Source: Paracoccaceae bacterium
GTDB lineage: Bacteria > Pseudomonadota > Alphaproteobacteria > Rhodobacterales > Rhodobacteraceae
Assembly (NCBI GenBank): GCA_026419405.1
Contig: JANZZL010000031.1
Span: forward strand, 1 to 64,000
DNA: 64,000 nucleotides
Reading direction: 5' to 3'
Below, piece by piece: positions 43,327-52,607 of this stretch (positions are counted from its first letter, which is position 1; each line of letters begins with the position of its first letter). The translations under genes were made by a program, and so were the position numbers. The notes under the pieces were generated by a model. It was given only the letters and a program-made list of their open reading frames with translations, was not told the DNA's origin and ran no database searches.

Positions 43327-44376
43327 TCAGCCGCCGCAGACGGGGCAGCCGGGCCGGCGCTTCAGCGCGATCGTGCGCGTCTCGCCGTGCAGCGCGTCAT
43401 GGATCAGCATGCGGCCGGCAAGCGGCGTGCCCGCCCCGGCGATCCACTTCACCGCCTCCAGCGCCAGCATCGCCCCGATCACGCCAGGCAGCGGCCCCGC
43501 CACGCCGGCCTCGGCGCAGGTCGGCACCAGGCCCGGCGCCGGATCCTCGGGAAAGACGCAGGCATAGCAGGGTCCGCCCGCGGCCGGGTGGAAGAGGCTG
43601 ACCTGCCCCTCCCACTGGGCGATCGCGGCCGACAGCAGGGGCAGCCCGCGCGCCACGCAGGCCGCATTGGCGACCCGCCGCGTCGCCAGACTGTCGCTGC
43701 CGTCGATCACCAGGTCGTAGTCCGCGAAGAGCTCGCCCGCGATCTCCGCGGTCAGGCGCCGCCGGTAGGGGCGCACCGCCACATGCGGGTTGAGCGCCTT
43801 CATCGCGAGCTCGGCCGAGAACACCTTGGGCATCCCGATGCGCGCCTCGGCATGGATCACCTGCCGCTGGAGGTTCGAGGCCTCCACCACGTCGTCGTCG
43901 ATCACGCCGATGGTGCCGACCCCGGCCGCGGCCAGATACATCAGCGCCGGGCTGCCGAGGCCGCCCGCGCCGATCACCAGCACCCGCGCCGCCGCAAGCC
44001 GCCGCTGCCCGGCGCCGCCGATCTCGCGCAGCATGATGTGGCGGGCGTAGCGCTCGAGCTCCGCCTCGCCGAGCGCCGGCCGGCCTCCCGACCCGGCCGC
44101 GGCAGCGGCGGGGGCAGGCGGCGGCACCCGCGCCCGGAGCGCCCGGATCCACCGCGCATAGACCAGCACCAGCCCCGCCGCGCCACCGAGGATGAGCCAG
44201 GGCGCGGCCGAACCGCCCGTCGCCTCGCGCAGCGGGTGGCCGGCGGGCAGCGCCACCTGCAGCCCCAGCACCGCCACGTAGAGCAGCCCGAGCATCGGCC
44301 AGCGGGCCCGCGCCGGAACCCCCATCAGCGCGCCGATCCCCCAGATCGCGCCGGCCAGGGCGAGGACGGGGATCAT
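43327..44376 (-). CDS. membrane-anchored HesA/MoeB/ThiF-family adenylyltransferase
   Basis: A 349-residue E1-like enzyme. About 85 N-terminal residues hold two to three hydrophobic segments ([53 protein letters not shown]), then the ThiF domain: [39 protein letters not shown] (GxGGxG), [20 protein letters not shown] and [18 protein letters not shown] and CPVC near the end form the zinc site, and [15 protein letters not shown] has the acceptor Cys. It adenylates a sulfur-carrier C-terminus for molybdopterin or thiamin. It is coupled with dut (ATGA). Confidence 0.85.
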   Translation of the reverse strand: MIPVLALAGAIWGIGALMGVPARARWPMLGLLYVAVLGLQVALPAGHPLREATGGSAAPWLILGGAAGLVLVYARWIRALRARVPPPAPAAAAAGSGGRPALGEAELERYARHIMLREIGGAGQRRLAAARVLVIGAGGLGSPALMYLAAAGVGTIGVIDDDVVEASNLQRQVIHAEARIGMPKVFSAELAMKALNPHVAVRPYRRRLTAEIAGELFADYDLVIDGSDSLATRRVANAACVARGLPLLSAAIAQWEGQVSLFHPAAGGPCYACVFPEDPAPGLVPTCAEAGVAGPLPGVIGAMLALEAVKWIAGAGTPLAGRMLIHDALHGETRTIALKRRPGCPVCGG

Positions 44377-44840
44377 GCCCGGCCCGTCGAGCCGAACCCG
44401 CCCGACCCGCGCGCGCTCTCCCCCAGCGCCGCCACGCTCCGGAATGCCGCCCGCACGACCGGCGCCACCACCAGCTGCGCGATCCGGTCGCCGTGGCGGA
44501 TCGTGTAGGGCTCCGCCCCGAGGTTCACGAGCAGCACGCCCAGCGGCCCGCGATAGTCGCTGTCGATCGTGCCGGGCGTGTTCGGCAGGGTGATGCCGTG
44601 CCTGAGCGCCAGGCCCGAACGCGGCCGCAGCTGGATCTCGAACCCCTCGGGGATCTCGACCCTGATCCCGGTCGGCACCACGCGCCGCTCCATCGGGGCG
44701 AGAACCATTCCCCCCGCGCGCAGCTCGCGCGGCAGGTTCGCCCGGATGTCGGCGCCTGCCGCCCCGGCGGTCTCGTAGGCCGGCAGGGCCACCTCCGGGT
44801 CGGCCCAGTCCTCGCGCAGGACGCGGATCACCGGAGCCAA
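44373..44840 (-). CDS. dut: dUTP pyrophosphatase
   Basis: A 155-residue trimeric dUTPase. The five motifs can be followed: [11 protein letters not shown] (1), [12 protein letters not shown] (2), [20 protein letters not shown] (3), [11 protein letters not shown] (4) and [11 protein letters not shown] (5, the flexible tail). It hydrolyses dUTP to dUMP. The start is uncertain: TTG at 44840 has GGAAGGGGG at a good distance, while GTG at 44831 is closer to usual length. Its stop overlaps the ThiF gene. Neighbouring coaBC is the usual partner in Rhodobacterales. Confidence 0.9.
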   Translation of the reverse strand: MAPVIRVLREDWADPEVALPAYETAGAAGADIRANLPRELRAGGMVLAPMERRVVPTGIRVEIPEGFEIQLRPRSGLALRHGITLPNTPGTIDSDYRGPLGVLLVNLGAEPYTIRHGDRIAQLVVAPVVRAAFRSVAALGESARGSGGFGSTGRA

Positions 44841-44934
44841 GACGCCGCCCCCTTCCTCTTGTCGCAAATACGCCGCGGGGAGCGCGAGGGGTGCGAAACC
44901 CCTCGCCCGGACCCGGCCGCCCCGCGCCACGGCC

Positions 44935-46131
44935 TCACTGCAGCGCCTCGGCGATCCGCCTGGCCAGGCGCGCGGCCACCGCCTCCTTGCTCATCCTTGG
45001 CCAGGTCTCCGCCCCTGCCCCGGTGATCAGCGTCACCGCGTTCTCCGCCCCGCCCATGATCCCGGTCTCCGGCGAGACATCGTTGGCCACGATCCAGTCG
45101 CAGCCCTTGCGGGCGCGCTTGGCGGTCGCGTTCGCCACCACGTCGTCGGTCTCGGCGGCAAAGCCCACGACCAGCGCCGGCCGGCCCTCGGTGCGGCGGC
45201 CCACGGTGGCGAGGATGTCGGGGTTCTCGGCGAATTCCAGCGCCGGCGGCCGGCCCGAGCCGTCCTTCTTCATCTTGGAACCGGCGGCGTTCGCCACCCG
45301 CCAGTCGGCAACGGCGGCGGCGAAGACCGCCGCGTCGGCCGGCAGCGCGGCCTCGACCGCGGCGAGCATCTCGCGCGCGGTCTCGACCCGCACCACCGTC
45401 ACGCCGGGCGGCGGCGGAACCGCGGCCGGGCCGGTCACGAAGGTCACCCGCGCCCCGAGCGCGGCCAGCGCCCGGGCGATCGCGCTGCCCTGCGCGCCCG
45501 AGGAGCGGTTGGCGATGTAGCGCACCGGGTCGATCGGCTCGTGCGTCGGTCCCGAGGTGACGATGACGTGCCGCCCGGCCAGCGGCCCGCCGGCCAGCGC
45601 CGCCTCGATGGCCGCGACGATCGCCTCGGGCTCGGCCATGCGGCCGGGGCCGAACTCGCCGCAGGCCATGGCCCCCTCCTCGGGCCCGACGGTCAGGATC
45701 CCGTCGGCGAGGAGCGTGGCGAGGTTGCGCCGCGTCGCGGGGTGCTGCCACATCCGCACGTTCATCGCCGGCGCGATCAGCACCCGCTTGTCGGTGGCCA
45801 TGAGCAGCGTCGAGGCCAGATCGTCGGCATGCCCGCCCGCCATCTTCGCCATCAGATCGGCGGTGCAGGGGGCGACGACCACAAGATCTGCCGCGCGGGA
45901 CAGCTCGATATGCCCCATCTCGGCCTCGTCGGTCAGGTCGAAGAGGTGGCGGTAGACCTTCTCGGCGGCCAGCGCCGAGGCCGAGAGCGGGGTGACGAAC
46001 TCCTCCGCCGCGCGGGTCAGCACCGGCGTGACCGAGGCGCCGCGGTCGCGCAGGCGGCGGATCAGCTCCAGCGCCTTGTAGGCCGCGATCCCGCCGCCGA
46101 TGATCAGAAGCACCCGCCTGCCCGCCAGCAT
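44935..46131 (-). CDS. coaBC: phosphopantothenoylcysteine decarboxylase/synthetase
   Basis: A 398-residue bifunctional flavoprotein for coenzyme A synthesis. Coa[41 protein letters not shown] (His and FMN site), [18 protein letters not shown] (PAMNxxMW) and the catalytic Cys in [15 protein letters not shown]. Coa[37 protein letters not shown] and [12 protein letters not shown]. The ATG at 46131 starts at the family N-terminus; a GTG eight codons upstream is possible. It joins cysteine to phosphopantothenate and then decarboxylates the product. It is followed by dut. Confidence 0.93.
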   Translation of the reverse strand: MLAGRRVLLIIGGGIAAYKALELIRRLRDRGASVTPVLTRAAEEFVTPLSASALAAEKVYRHLFDLTDEAEMGHIELSRAADLVVVAPCTADLMAKMAGGHADDLASTLLMATDKRVLIAPAMNVRMWQHPATRRNLATLLADGILTVGPEEGAMACGEFGPGRMAEPEAIVAAIEAALAGGPLAGRHVIVTSGPTHEPIDPVRYIANRSSGAQGSAIARALAALGARVTFVTGPAAVPPPPGVTVVRVETAREMLAAVEAALPADAAVFAAAVADWRVANAAGSKMKKDGSGRPPALEFAENPDILATVGRRTEGRPALVVGFAAETDDVVANATAKRARKGCDWIVANDVSPETGIMGGAENAVTLITGAGAETWPRMSKEAVAARLARRIAEALQ

Positions 46132-46231
46132 CCCCGCGCCCCGGCCGCACGTCACCCGCCCTGTCTAGGCCGCGGCGGGCCGGGGCACAACAGGCGGGTG
46201 CGGGGGCCTTCCGGGGCGGCCGGATGGCCCG

Positions 46232-46268
46232 GCACAACCCGTGCACAACCCGTGCACAACCCGTGCAC
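46232..46268 (+). repeat. 11-bp tandem repeat between coaBC and ChaN-like gene
   Basis: GCACAACCCGT occurs three times head to tail (46232-46242, 46243-46253, 46254-46264), with a fourth start GCAC. It sits in the 175-base gap upstream of coaBC on the minus strand and after the ChaN-like stop. Repeats this short can vary in number. Confidence 0.9.
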
Positions 46269-46306
46269 CGCCGGCGCGCCCCGCGAGGGGCGGGGGCGGC
46301 AGCCCC

Positions 46307-47116
46307 TCAGCCGCCGCGGAAGACGGCGCAGGGATCCTCGCGCGCGGCCGGCGGGGTGACGAGCCAGAGGTCGTAGGGCGGCGCCGGCTCCTCGGGCGGC
46401 GCCTCGAACTGGCCGACCGCGAGGATCGTGACCTCGGGCGCGGCCACCGCGAGGTGCCAGGGCATGCCGCGGTCAGTCCGCGCATGGCCGTTGCCGGCGA
46501 TCACCGCGACCGGTCCGCCGGTCTCGGCCAGCGCCTGCAGCGCGGCGCGCGCCAGGCCGGCATCCCGCAGCCGCTGCGCCTCGACCATGCCCGGCAGCAT
46601 CTCGGCCGGAAGGGCGTCGCAATGCGCCTCGGCCTGTTCGGCGAGGCGCGCCGCGAGGTCCTCGGGGGCCAGCGCCCGGTCGAGCCCGAAACGCGCGGCC
46701 TCCGCGCCGAAGACCGACGCCGCCCCCTCGCGCACCGCGCGCGCGACCTCCGCGCGCCCGAAGGCGGCGCCGTAGACCGCCGCCCCCGGCGCGGCGGTGA
46801 AGATCGGGTGATACATGGCGAAGTCGGGCCAGCCCGAGGCCTCCCATTCCAGCGCCGCGCCCAGCGCGGCAGCATCGCCGCGCAGCGCGGGCGTGACGCG
46901 CCCGGCCTGGGCGGGCGTCAGCATCTCGAAGACCAGCGCCGCGGGTGCGAGCGCCGCGACGGCCGCCGCCTGGTTGGCGTGATGGGCCGGGTTGTCGTGC
47001 ACCTCGCCGAGCACGACGACCTCTGCCGGCGGCAGGCGCGCCAGGTCCTCGGGGCCGATCTCGCCGGCCGCCGCCGCGAGGGGCGGGGCCGCCGCGAGGG
47101 CGAGCCCGAGGATCAG
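46307..47116 (-). CDS. ChaN-like (Tiki superfamily) haem-binding protein, unusual start
   Basis: A protein of about 269 residues in the ChaN/DUF399 family. Family marks: PPAEVVVLGEVHDNPAHHAN near residue 33 (GExHDxxxHH), ALVFEMLTPAQA, EWEASGWPDFAMYHPIFTAA and GPVAVIAGNGHARTDRGMPW. The N-terminal LILGLALAAAPPLAAAAGEI is a signal peptide. No ATG, GTG or TTG exists before this peptide in frame outside the sigma gene; the best start is CTG at 47116, overlapping the sigma stop (CTGA). It is cotranscribed with the sigma factor and could serve in haem or iron stress. ChaN proteins bind haem dimers; the activity is otherwise unknown. Confidence 0.72.
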   Translation of the reverse strand: MILGLALAAAPPLAAAAGEIGPEDLARLPPAEVVVLGEVHDNPAHHANQAAAVAALAPAALVFEMLTPAQAGRVTPALRGDAAALGAALEWEASGWPDFAMYHPIFTAAPGAAVYGAAFGRAEVARAVREGAASVFGAEAARFGLDRALAPEDLAARLAEQAEAHCDALPAEMLPGMVEAQRLRDAGLARAALQALAETGGPVAVIAGNGHARTDRGMPWHLAVAAPEVTILAVGQFEAPPEEPAPPYDLWLVTPPAAREDPCAVFRGG

Positions 47117-47991
47117 GTGAGCAGCTGATGCACCTCGCGGCTTTCGGCCTCGAGCACGCGGCGCATCTTCTGGAAGGCCGCCGCCTCGAGCTGGCGCACC
47201 CGTTCCTTGGAAAGGCCGAGCTCCTCGCCCAGGCTCTCCAGCGTGCGCGGCTCCTCGCGCAGCTTGCGCTCGCGCACGATGAAGCGCTCGCGCTCGTTCA
47301 GCGCGGCCAGCGCCTTGGCCAGCCACCCGCGCAGCGTCTCGGTGTCGTGGCGCAGGGCGACCGTGGCCTCCGCCTGCTGCGATTCGTCCTCCAGCGTGTC
47401 GATCCACTCCCGCCCGTCCTCGTCGGTCGATTGCGTCGCGTTCAGCGAGTAGTCCGAGCCCGAGAGCCGGCCCTCCATCATCTCCACGTCGGCCAGCGGC
47501 ACGCCGACCTCGGTCGCGATGAGCTGGCGCAGCTGGTGGCTGTCAAGCACCTCGCCGCGCTTCTGCGCCTCGCGCTCGATCCGGGCCTGGACCCGCCGCA
47601 TGTTGAAGAAGAGCGATTTCTGCGAGGATGTCGAGCCGGTGCGCACCATCGACCAGTTGCGCATCACGTAATCCTGGATCGAGGCCTTGATCCACCAGAC
47701 GGCGTAGGTGGAGAAGCGCACGCCGCGGTCGGGGTCGAACTTGTCGGCCGCCTTCATCAGGCCGAGGCCCGCCTCCTGGATCAGGTCGTTCATCGGCGCG
47801 CCGTAGCGGCGGAACCTCGCGGCCATCGAGATCGCGAGCCGCATGTAGGCGGTGACGAGCCGGTGCAGCGCGGCTTCGTCGCGGCGGTCGCGCCAGGCGT
47901 AGGCGAGCTCCAGCTCGGTCTCGGCGTCCAGAAGCTCGGCCCGCATGGCTTGGCGGGAGAGGGTTCCGGCGCTAAAGCCGTCGAGGGACAT
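47113..47991 (-). CDS. rpoH: RNA polymerase sigma-32-type factor, RpoHII-like
   Basis: A 292-residue group 3 heat-shock sigma factor. Region 2: LISMAARFRRYGAPMNDLIQ-like, DPDRGVRFSTYAVWWIKASI; the RpoH box QKSLFFNMRR (RNA polymerase contact); region 4: EEPRTLESLGEELGLSKERV followed by RQLEAAAFQKMRR. The N-terminus lacks the NRYL...FPML segment of RpoHI, and instead starts SLDGFSAGTLSRQAMRAELL, which points to RpoHII, the sigma used for singlet-oxygen and oxidative stress in Rhodobacter. ATG 47991 is chosen behind GGGGGTGC; an ATG at 48003 gives four more residues. A sigma-E-like promoter lies just upstream. Confidence 0.9.
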   Translation of the reverse strand: MSLDGFSAGTLSRQAMRAELLDAETELELAYAWRDRRDEAALHRLVTAYMRLAISMAARFRRYGAPMNDLIQEAGLGLMKAADKFDPDRGVRFSTYAVWWIKASIQDYVMRNWSMVRTGSTSSQKSLFFNMRRVQARIEREAQKRGEVLDSHQLRQLIATEVGVPLADVEMMEGRLSGSDYSLNATQSTDEDGREWIDTLEDESQQAEATVALRHDTETLRGWLAKALAALNERERFIVRERKLREEPRTLESLGEELGLSKERVRQLEAAAFQKMRRVLEAESREVHQLLT

Positions 47992-48020
47992 CTGCACCCC
48001 CATCCTTTACCTGTCGTGAC

Positions 48021-48050
48021 GCCTTACGCGGCATGCCCGTGACCGGATCA
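48021..48050 (-). promoter_or_regulatory. ECF sigma-E-type promoter of the sigma factor gene
   Basis: On the minus strand TGATCC (48050-48045) and TAAGGC (48026-48021) are separated by 18 bases. This resembles the Rhodobacter RpoE (ECF) promoter, -35 TGATCC and -10 TAAG. Transcription would start near 48014, which leaves a leader that suits the ATG at 47991. The -35 lies inside the first codons of the divergent cobU. Confidence 0.6.
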
Positions 48051-48620
48051 AAAAGAATCCCGCAGCCGGCCGCGCCGGGCCCGCTGCCCCGGCTTTCGCT
48101 GGTGCTGGGCGGCGCGCGATCGGGCAAGTCGCGCCTGGCCGAGGCGCTGGCGGCCCTTGCCCCCGGCCCGCGCAGCTACATCGCCACGGCCGAGCCCGGC
48201 GATGCCGAGATGGCCGCGCGCATCGCCCGGCACCGGGCCGACCGCGCGGGCGGCGGCTGGGTCACGCTCGAGGCGCCGCACGACCTGGCCGGGGCGCTGG
48301 CCGCGGCTCGCGGCGTCGTGCTGATCGACTGCCTGACGCTCTGGCTCTCGAACCGGATGCTGGCGGGGGCCGACCCGGAGGCGGAGGCCGGGGCGCTGCT
48401 CGCCGTGCTCGCCGCGCATCCGGGGCCCGTGGTCGCCGTCTCGAACGAGGTGGGCTGGAGCATCGTGCCGGAGAACGCGCTGGCGCGCGCCTTCCGCGAC
48501 GCGCAGGGGCGGCTCAACCAGGCGCTTGCGGCCGAGGCGGGACTGGTGGTCGCCGCCATCGCCGGACTGCCGCTCGCGCTGAAGGGCGACCTGCCGGAGG
48601 GGTTCGATCGCCGCGCCTGA
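48033..48620 (+). CDS. cobU: adenosylcobinamide kinase / adenosylcobinamide-phosphate guanylyltransferase
   Basis: A 195-residue enzyme of cobalamin assembly that phosphorylates adenosylcobinamide and adds GMP. P-loop LVLGGARSGKSRLAEALA near residue 23, VVLIDCLTLWLSNRML (DxLTxW) and VVAVSNEVGWSIVPENALAR with RAFRDAQGRLNQALA (E-V-G-x-x-IVP) are diagnostic. It is divergent from the sigma gene with 41 bases between starts. No cobalamin riboswitch was seen. The start may be a few codons further on, as the family core begins near residue 18. Confidence 0.9.
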   Translation: MPVTGSKRIPQPAAPGPLPRLSLVLGGARSGKSRLAEALAALAPGPRSYIATAEPGDAEMAARIARHRADRAGGGWVTLEAPHDLAGALAAARGVVLIDCLTLWLSNRMLAGADPEAEAGALLAVLAAHPGPVVAVSNEVGWSIVPENALARAFRDAQGRLNQALAAEAGLVVAAIAGLPLALKGDLPEGFDRRA

Positions 48621-48743
48621 CGGCGCCGCGCGGCAGATCCCGTGGCCGGGCCGGCGCCCCTTTCCCCGCGCGGCGGCTGCGCCGGTGCGCAGCGCAGCCG
48701 CGCCGCAACGGGAGCTGTGCGTCGGGCGCGGCATCCGCTGCCG

Positions 48744-48790
48744 TTAACGAGTCGTAAACCGCCGGGGGATAGGCGTTAACCGAGGTTACC
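48744..48790 (+). promoter_or_regulatory. CtrA-like boxes upstream of comM
   Basis: TTAA (48744-48747), N7, TAAAC (48755-48759) differs by one base from the CtrA consensus TTAA-N7-TTAAC. A second element follows: TTAACC at 48776-48781 and GGTTACC at 48784-48790, with a 5-base inverted repeat TAACC-GA-GGTTA. They lie 15-60 bases before the comM ATG at 48805. In Rhodobacterales CtrA controls competence and gene-transfer-agent genes, including comM. Confidence 0.5.
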
Positions 48791-48804
48791 GGGAGATCGG
48801 CCGG

Positions 48805-50316
48805 ATGGTGGCGCGCGCCTACACGGTGGCGTTCGAGGGAATCGAGGCGCGTCTGGTCGAGGTGCAGTGCGCGCTGACCGCCGGGGTGCCGGGGTTCACG
48901 ATCGTCGGCCTGCCCGACAAGGCGGTGAGCGAGGCGCGCGAGCGGGTGCGCGCCGCGCTTTCGGCGCTGAACCTGGCGCTGCCGTCGAAGAAGATCACGG
49001 TGAACCTCTCGCCCGCCGACCTGCCGAAGGAGGGCTCGCACTTCGACCTGCCGATCGCGCTGTCGCTGCTGGCGGCGATCGACGTGATCCCGCGCGATGC
49101 GGTGGCCGAGACGGTGGCGCTGGGCGAGCTGTCGCTCGACGGCTCGCTGGTGCCGGTGGTTGGCGCGCTGCCCGCGGCGATGGCCGCGGCCGAGGAGGAG
49201 CGGGGGCTGATCTGCCCGCGCGCCTGCGGGGCCGAGGCGGCCTGGGTCGGGGCGACGCAGGTGATCGCGCCCGCGACGCTGCTCGACGCGATCCGGCACT
49301 ATTCGGGGCAGGCGCCGCTCGCCCCGGCCGACCCCGGCGAGGTGACGGAGGGGCCCGCGGTGCGGGACCTCGCCGACGTCAAGGGGCAGGAGCGGGCGAA
49401 GCGCGCGCTCGAGATCGCCGCGGCGGGGAGGCACCACCTGCTGATGGTGGGTCCGCCGGGGTCCGGCAAGTCGATGCTGGCCGCCCGGATGCCGGGGATC
49501 CTGCCGCCGCTCACCGCCGCCGAGGCGCTCGAGACCTCGATGATCCATTCGCTCGCCGGGCTGCTCGACGAGGGTGGCATCTCGCGCGTCCGCCCGTTCC
49601 GCGAGCCGCATCACACCGCCTCGATGGCGGCGATCGTCGGCGGCGGCCGGGGGGCGGGGCCGGGCGAGATCAGCCTGGCGCACAACGGGGTGCTGTTCAT
49701 GGACGAGTTTCCCGAGTTCCCCCGCGCGGTGCTCGAGACCCTGCGCCAGCCGATCGAGACGGGCGAGGTGGTCGTGGCCCGCGCCAATGCGCATGTGCGC
49801 TATCCCTGCCGGTTCCTGCTGGTCGCGGCGGCGAACCCCTGCCGCTGCGGGCAGCTCGCTGACCCGGCGCGCGCCTGCGCCCGGGCGCCGGCCTGCGGCG
49901 AGGACTACCTGGGGCGAATCTCGGGGCCGCTGATGGACCGGTTCGACCTGCGGGTCGAGGTGCCGCCCGTGGGTTATGCCGACCTCGACCTGCCCCAGAC
50001 GGGCGAGCCCTCGGCCGCGGTGGCCGCGCGCGTGGCCGCCGCACGCGCGATGCAGGAGGCGCGCTATGCCGGCGGCCCGGCGCGCGTCAACGCCGATGCC
50101 GAGGGAAGGCTGCTCGAGGAGGTCGCCGCGCCCGATGCCGAGGGCCGCGCGCTGCTCGCCCGGGTGGCCGAGCGCTTCGGGCTGTCGGCGCGGGGCTATC
50201 ACCGGATCCTGCGGGTCGCGCGCACGATCGCCGATCTGGCGGGGTCGGAGACGGTGCGCCGGCCGCATGTGGCCGAGGCGGTCAGCTTCCGCCTGTCGAT
50301 CGGGCCGGCAGGCTGA
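48805..50316 (+). CDS. comM: YifB/ComM-family Mg-chelatase-like AAA ATPase
   Basis: A 503-residue helicase-type AAA+ protein that aids branch migration in natural transformation. N-terminal Lon-like domain: GVPGFTIVGLPDKAVSEARE, HFDLPIALSLLAAIDVIP; AAA core: LLMVGPPGSGKSMLAARMPG (Walker A near 215), FREPHHTASMAAIVGGG, LAHNGVLFMDEFPEFPRAVL (Walker B), NPCRCG zinc-type motif, and GRISGPLMDRFDLRVEVPPV. The C-terminal part includes SARGYHRILRVARTIADLAG. GGGAG lies nine bases before the ATG. Its last 35 bases overlap the esterase gene on the other strand. Confidence 0.92.
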   Translation: MVARAYTVAFEGIEARLVEVQCALTAGVPGFTIVGLPDKAVSEARERVRAALSALNLALPSKKITVNLSPADLPKEGSHFDLPIALSLLAAIDVIPRDAVAETVALGELSLDGSLVPVVGALPAAMAAAEEERGLICPRACGAEAAWVGATQVIAPATLLDAIRHYSGQAPLAPADPGEVTEGPAVRDLADVKGQERAKRALEIAAAGRHHLLMVGPPGSGKSMLAARMPGILPPLTAAEALETSMIHSLAGLLDEGGISRVRPFREPHHTASMAAIVGGGRGAGPGEISLAHNGVLFMDEFPEFPRAVLETLRQPIETGEVVVARANAHVRYPCRFLLVAAANPCRCGQLADPARACARAPACGEDYLGRISGPLMDRFDLRVEVPPVGYADLDLPQTGEPSAAVAARVAAARAMQEARYAGGPARVNADAEGRLLEEVAAPDAEGRALLARVAERFGLSARGYHRILRVARTIADLAGSETVRRPHVAEAVSFRLSIGPAG

Positions 50317-51211
50317 AGGCCCGGCGCAGGAAGGCCGCCGCGGCGGCGAGCGCCGCGCGCGATTCGGGCAGCGCTCCGCCGAGCGCCTGCCAGACATGCG
50401 GCGCGTCGGGCCAGAGCTCGACCTGCGCCGCGCCGCCGGATGCGCGCAGGCGCTCGGCCATGCGCAGCGAATCGTCGCGCAGGATCTCGGTCTGCGAGAC
50501 CTGGAAGAGCACGGGCGGGGGGCTGTGGAAGGTCTCGAACAGCGGCGAGGCGCGCGGGTCATCGGGCGCAAGCCCGCCCAGGACGAGATCCCGCAGCTCG
50601 CCAAGCCGCCCGGCGGGAAGCAGCCGGTCGCGGGCGGCGTTCTCGCGCATCGAGCCGCCGCTGCCGGTGAAGTCGGTCAGCGGCGAGAAGAGGACGGCGG
50701 CGGCCGGGGTCTCGCCGCGCCGGCCGAGCGCCGCCATGAGGCCGAGCGCGAGGCAGCCGCCGGCGCTGTCGCCGCCGAGCGCGATCTCCCCCGGCGCGAG
50801 CCCCTGCGCCCGCAGCGCGTTCCAGGCGGCGGCGCAATCCTCCTGCGGTGCCGGAAACGGGTGTTCGGGCGCCAGCCGGTAATCGGGCAGCACGACGGCG
50901 AGGCCCGAGAGGCGCGCGAGCCAGGCGGCGAGGCCCCGGTGGGTGCGCGGCGAGCCCGAGATGAAGCCGCCGCCGTGGATCCAGAGGACCGTCCGGCGCG
51001 CATCGGCGGCCCCGCAGACGACCCGGACCAGCGGCGGGCAGGGTGGCGGGGCGCGGAGCGGCGCGACCCGCGTGCCGGGCGGGCTGCGGAACAGCAGCGC
51101 CGCGAAGAGCGCGAAGTCGCGCCGCACCTGGGCCGGCGTGGCCACGCGCTCGAGCCGGCGCCGCGCCAGCGCCCGGCAGAGCGCGTTGACGACGGCGAGC
51201 CGCCGGCTCAC
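50282..51211 (-). CDS. alpha/beta hydrolase (HSL-type esterase/lipase)
   Basis: A 309-residue alpha/beta hydrolase of the hormone-sensitive lipase group. [20 protein letters not shown] is the oxyanion HGGG motif, [20 protein letters not shown] holds the nucleophile Ser in GDSAGG, and [11 protein letters not shown] has the catalytic His. The acid Asp is probably in [20 protein letters not shown]. The GTG start at 51211 overlaps the gshB stop (GTGA), so it belongs to the gshB transcript. Its 3' end overlaps comM by 35 bases. It is cytoplasmic; the ester substrate is unknown. Confidence 0.83.
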   Translation of the reverse strand: MSRRLAVVNALCRALARRRLERVATPAQVRRDFALFAALLFRSPPGTRVAPLRAPPPCPPLVRVVCGAADARRTVLWIHGGGFISGSPRTHRGLAAWLARLSGLAVVLPDYRLAPEHPFPAPQEDCAAAWNALRAQGLAPGEIALGGDSAGGCLALGLMAALGRRGETPAAAVLFSPLTDFTGSGGSMRENAARDRLLPAGRLGELRDLVLGGLAPDDPRASPLFETFHSPPPVLFQVSQTEILRDDSLRMAERLRASGGAAQVELWPDAPHVWQALGGALPESRAALAAAAAFLRRAFSLPARSTGGS

Positions 51212-52152
51212 GCCGCGCGCCGGGCCTCGATCACCTCCCAGATCCGCCGGGCGGCGTTGATGCCGTCGAACCGCTCGAGCTCCTGGATCCCGGTGGGCGA
51301 GGTCACGTTGATCTCGGTCAGATAGTCGCCGATCACGTCGATGCCGACGAAGACCTGCCCCTTTTCGCGCAGCACCGGGCCGATGCGGGCGCAGATCTCG
51401 CGGTCGCGGTCGGTCAGCACGGCGGGCTCGGCCCGGCCGCCGACATGCAGGTTCGAGCGCGTCTCGCCCTCGGCCGGGACGCGGTTGATCGCGCCCACCG
51501 GCTCGCCGTCGACGAGGATCACCCGCTTGTCGCCGTTGACCACGGCGGGGACGTATTTCTGCGCGATCAGCGGCTCGCGCGTGAGGCCGAGGAACAGCTC
51601 GTGCAGCGAGGCGAGGTTGCGGTCGTTCGGGTCGAGCCGGAACACGCCCGCGCCGCCGTTGCCGTAGAGCGGCTTGAGGATGATGTCGCCGTGCTCGGCC
51701 TTGAACTTGCGGAGGGTCGCGAGATCGCGCGCGATGGTGGTGGGCGGCGTCAGGTCGGGGAAGCGCAGGACAAGGAGCTTCTCGGGGAGGTTGCGCACCC
51801 AGAAGGGGTCGTTCACGACGAGGGTGCGGGGATGGATCAGATCCAGCAGGTGCGTCGTGGTGATGTAGCCCATGTCGAAGGGCGGATCCTGGCGCAGCCA
51901 GACCACGTCCCATTCGGAGAGGTCGATCTCGGTCTCGGGGCCGTAGCTCACGTGGTCGCCCCTGACGCGGCGCACCTCGATCGGCCAGCCGTGGGCGATG
52001 ACCCGGCCCGAGCGGAACGACAGCCGCTCGGGCGGGTAGTAGAAGAGCGCATGGCCGCGCTCCTGCGCCTCGAGCGCGAGGCGGAAGGTGGAATCGGCGT
52101 CGATGTTGACCCCGCCGATCGGGTCCATCTGGAACGCGACCTTCAGGCCCAT
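51208..52152 (-). CDS. gshB: glutathione synthetase
   Basis: A 314-residue ATP-grasp ligase that joins gamma-glutamylcysteine and glycine. [20 protein letters not shown] at the start, [40 protein letters not shown] (ATP loop, KPLxGNGG), [20 protein letters not shown], and [20 protein letters not shown] (metal-binding INVTSP) fit prokaryotic GshB. ATG 52152 has GGGGAG seven bases upstream. It is followed by the esterase gene by GTGA overlap. Length and motifs match the family well. Confidence 0.93.
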   Translation of the reverse strand: MGLKVAFQMDPIGGVNIDADSTFRLALEAQERGHALFYYPPERLSFRSGRVIAHGWPIEVRRVRGDHVSYGPETEIDLSEWDVVWLRQDPPFDMGYITTTHLLDLIHPRTLVVNDPFWVRNLPEKLLVLRFPDLTPPTTIARDLATLRKFKAEHGDIILKPLYGNGGAGVFRLDPNDRNLASLHELFLGLTREPLIAQKYVPAVVNGDKRVILVDGEPVGAINRVPAEGETRSNLHVGGRAEPAVLTDRDREICARIGPVLREKGQVFVGIDVIGDYLTEINVTSPTGIQELERFDGINAARRIWEVIEARRAA

Positions 52153-52237
52153 CCGGCACTCCCCCGCGTTGGCAGGCCCTTCATGGCCGAGCTGCGCGGG
52201 GGTTGCAACGCCCGCGTCCGGCCGCGGGCGGGCGAGG

Positions 52238-52591
52238 TCAGTCGGGGCAGAGGTTCTCGAGCACGCGCACGCGGCCCGCACCGTCGACGAGCGCCAGATC
52301 GAATCGCGTCTCGGTGAGCTGCCCGCGCGGCTCGCCGGCGAGGAACTCGGCCGCGGTGGCCAGGATCCGCTCGAACTGGCGGCGCGAGAGGCGTTCGGCG
52401 GCGCGGGCGAAATCGCGCGCCCGCTTGACCTCGACGAAGATCAGCGCCGCCCCGTCACGCAGGACGAGGTCGATCTCGCCCAGCGTGCCGCGCCAGCGCC
52501 GGCCGCCGACCGACATGCCCCGGCGCCGGTAGTGCGCGGCGACGGCCTCCTCGGCCGCCAGCCCCGCCAGATGGGAAACCCGTCCGCTCAT
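52238..52591 (-). CDS. YraN/UPF0102-family nuclease-fold protein
   Basis: A 117-residue protein of the UPF0102 family, with a restriction endonuclease-like fold: [40 protein letters not shown] (GEIDL and EVK catalytic-like residues) and RFDLALVDG. It sits 16 bases after rsmI, the usual partner in many bacteria. The cellular job is not firmly known; a role in DNA repair or recombination is suggested by the fold. Confidence 0.88.
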   Translation of the reverse strand: MSGRVSHLAGLAAEEAVAAHYRRRGMSVGGRRWRGTLGEIDLVLRDGAALIFVEVKRARDFARAAERLSRRQFERILATAAEFLAGEPRGQLTETRFDLALVDGAGRVRVLENLCPD

Positions 52592-52607
52592 CCCTTTCCC
52601 CGTCCTC

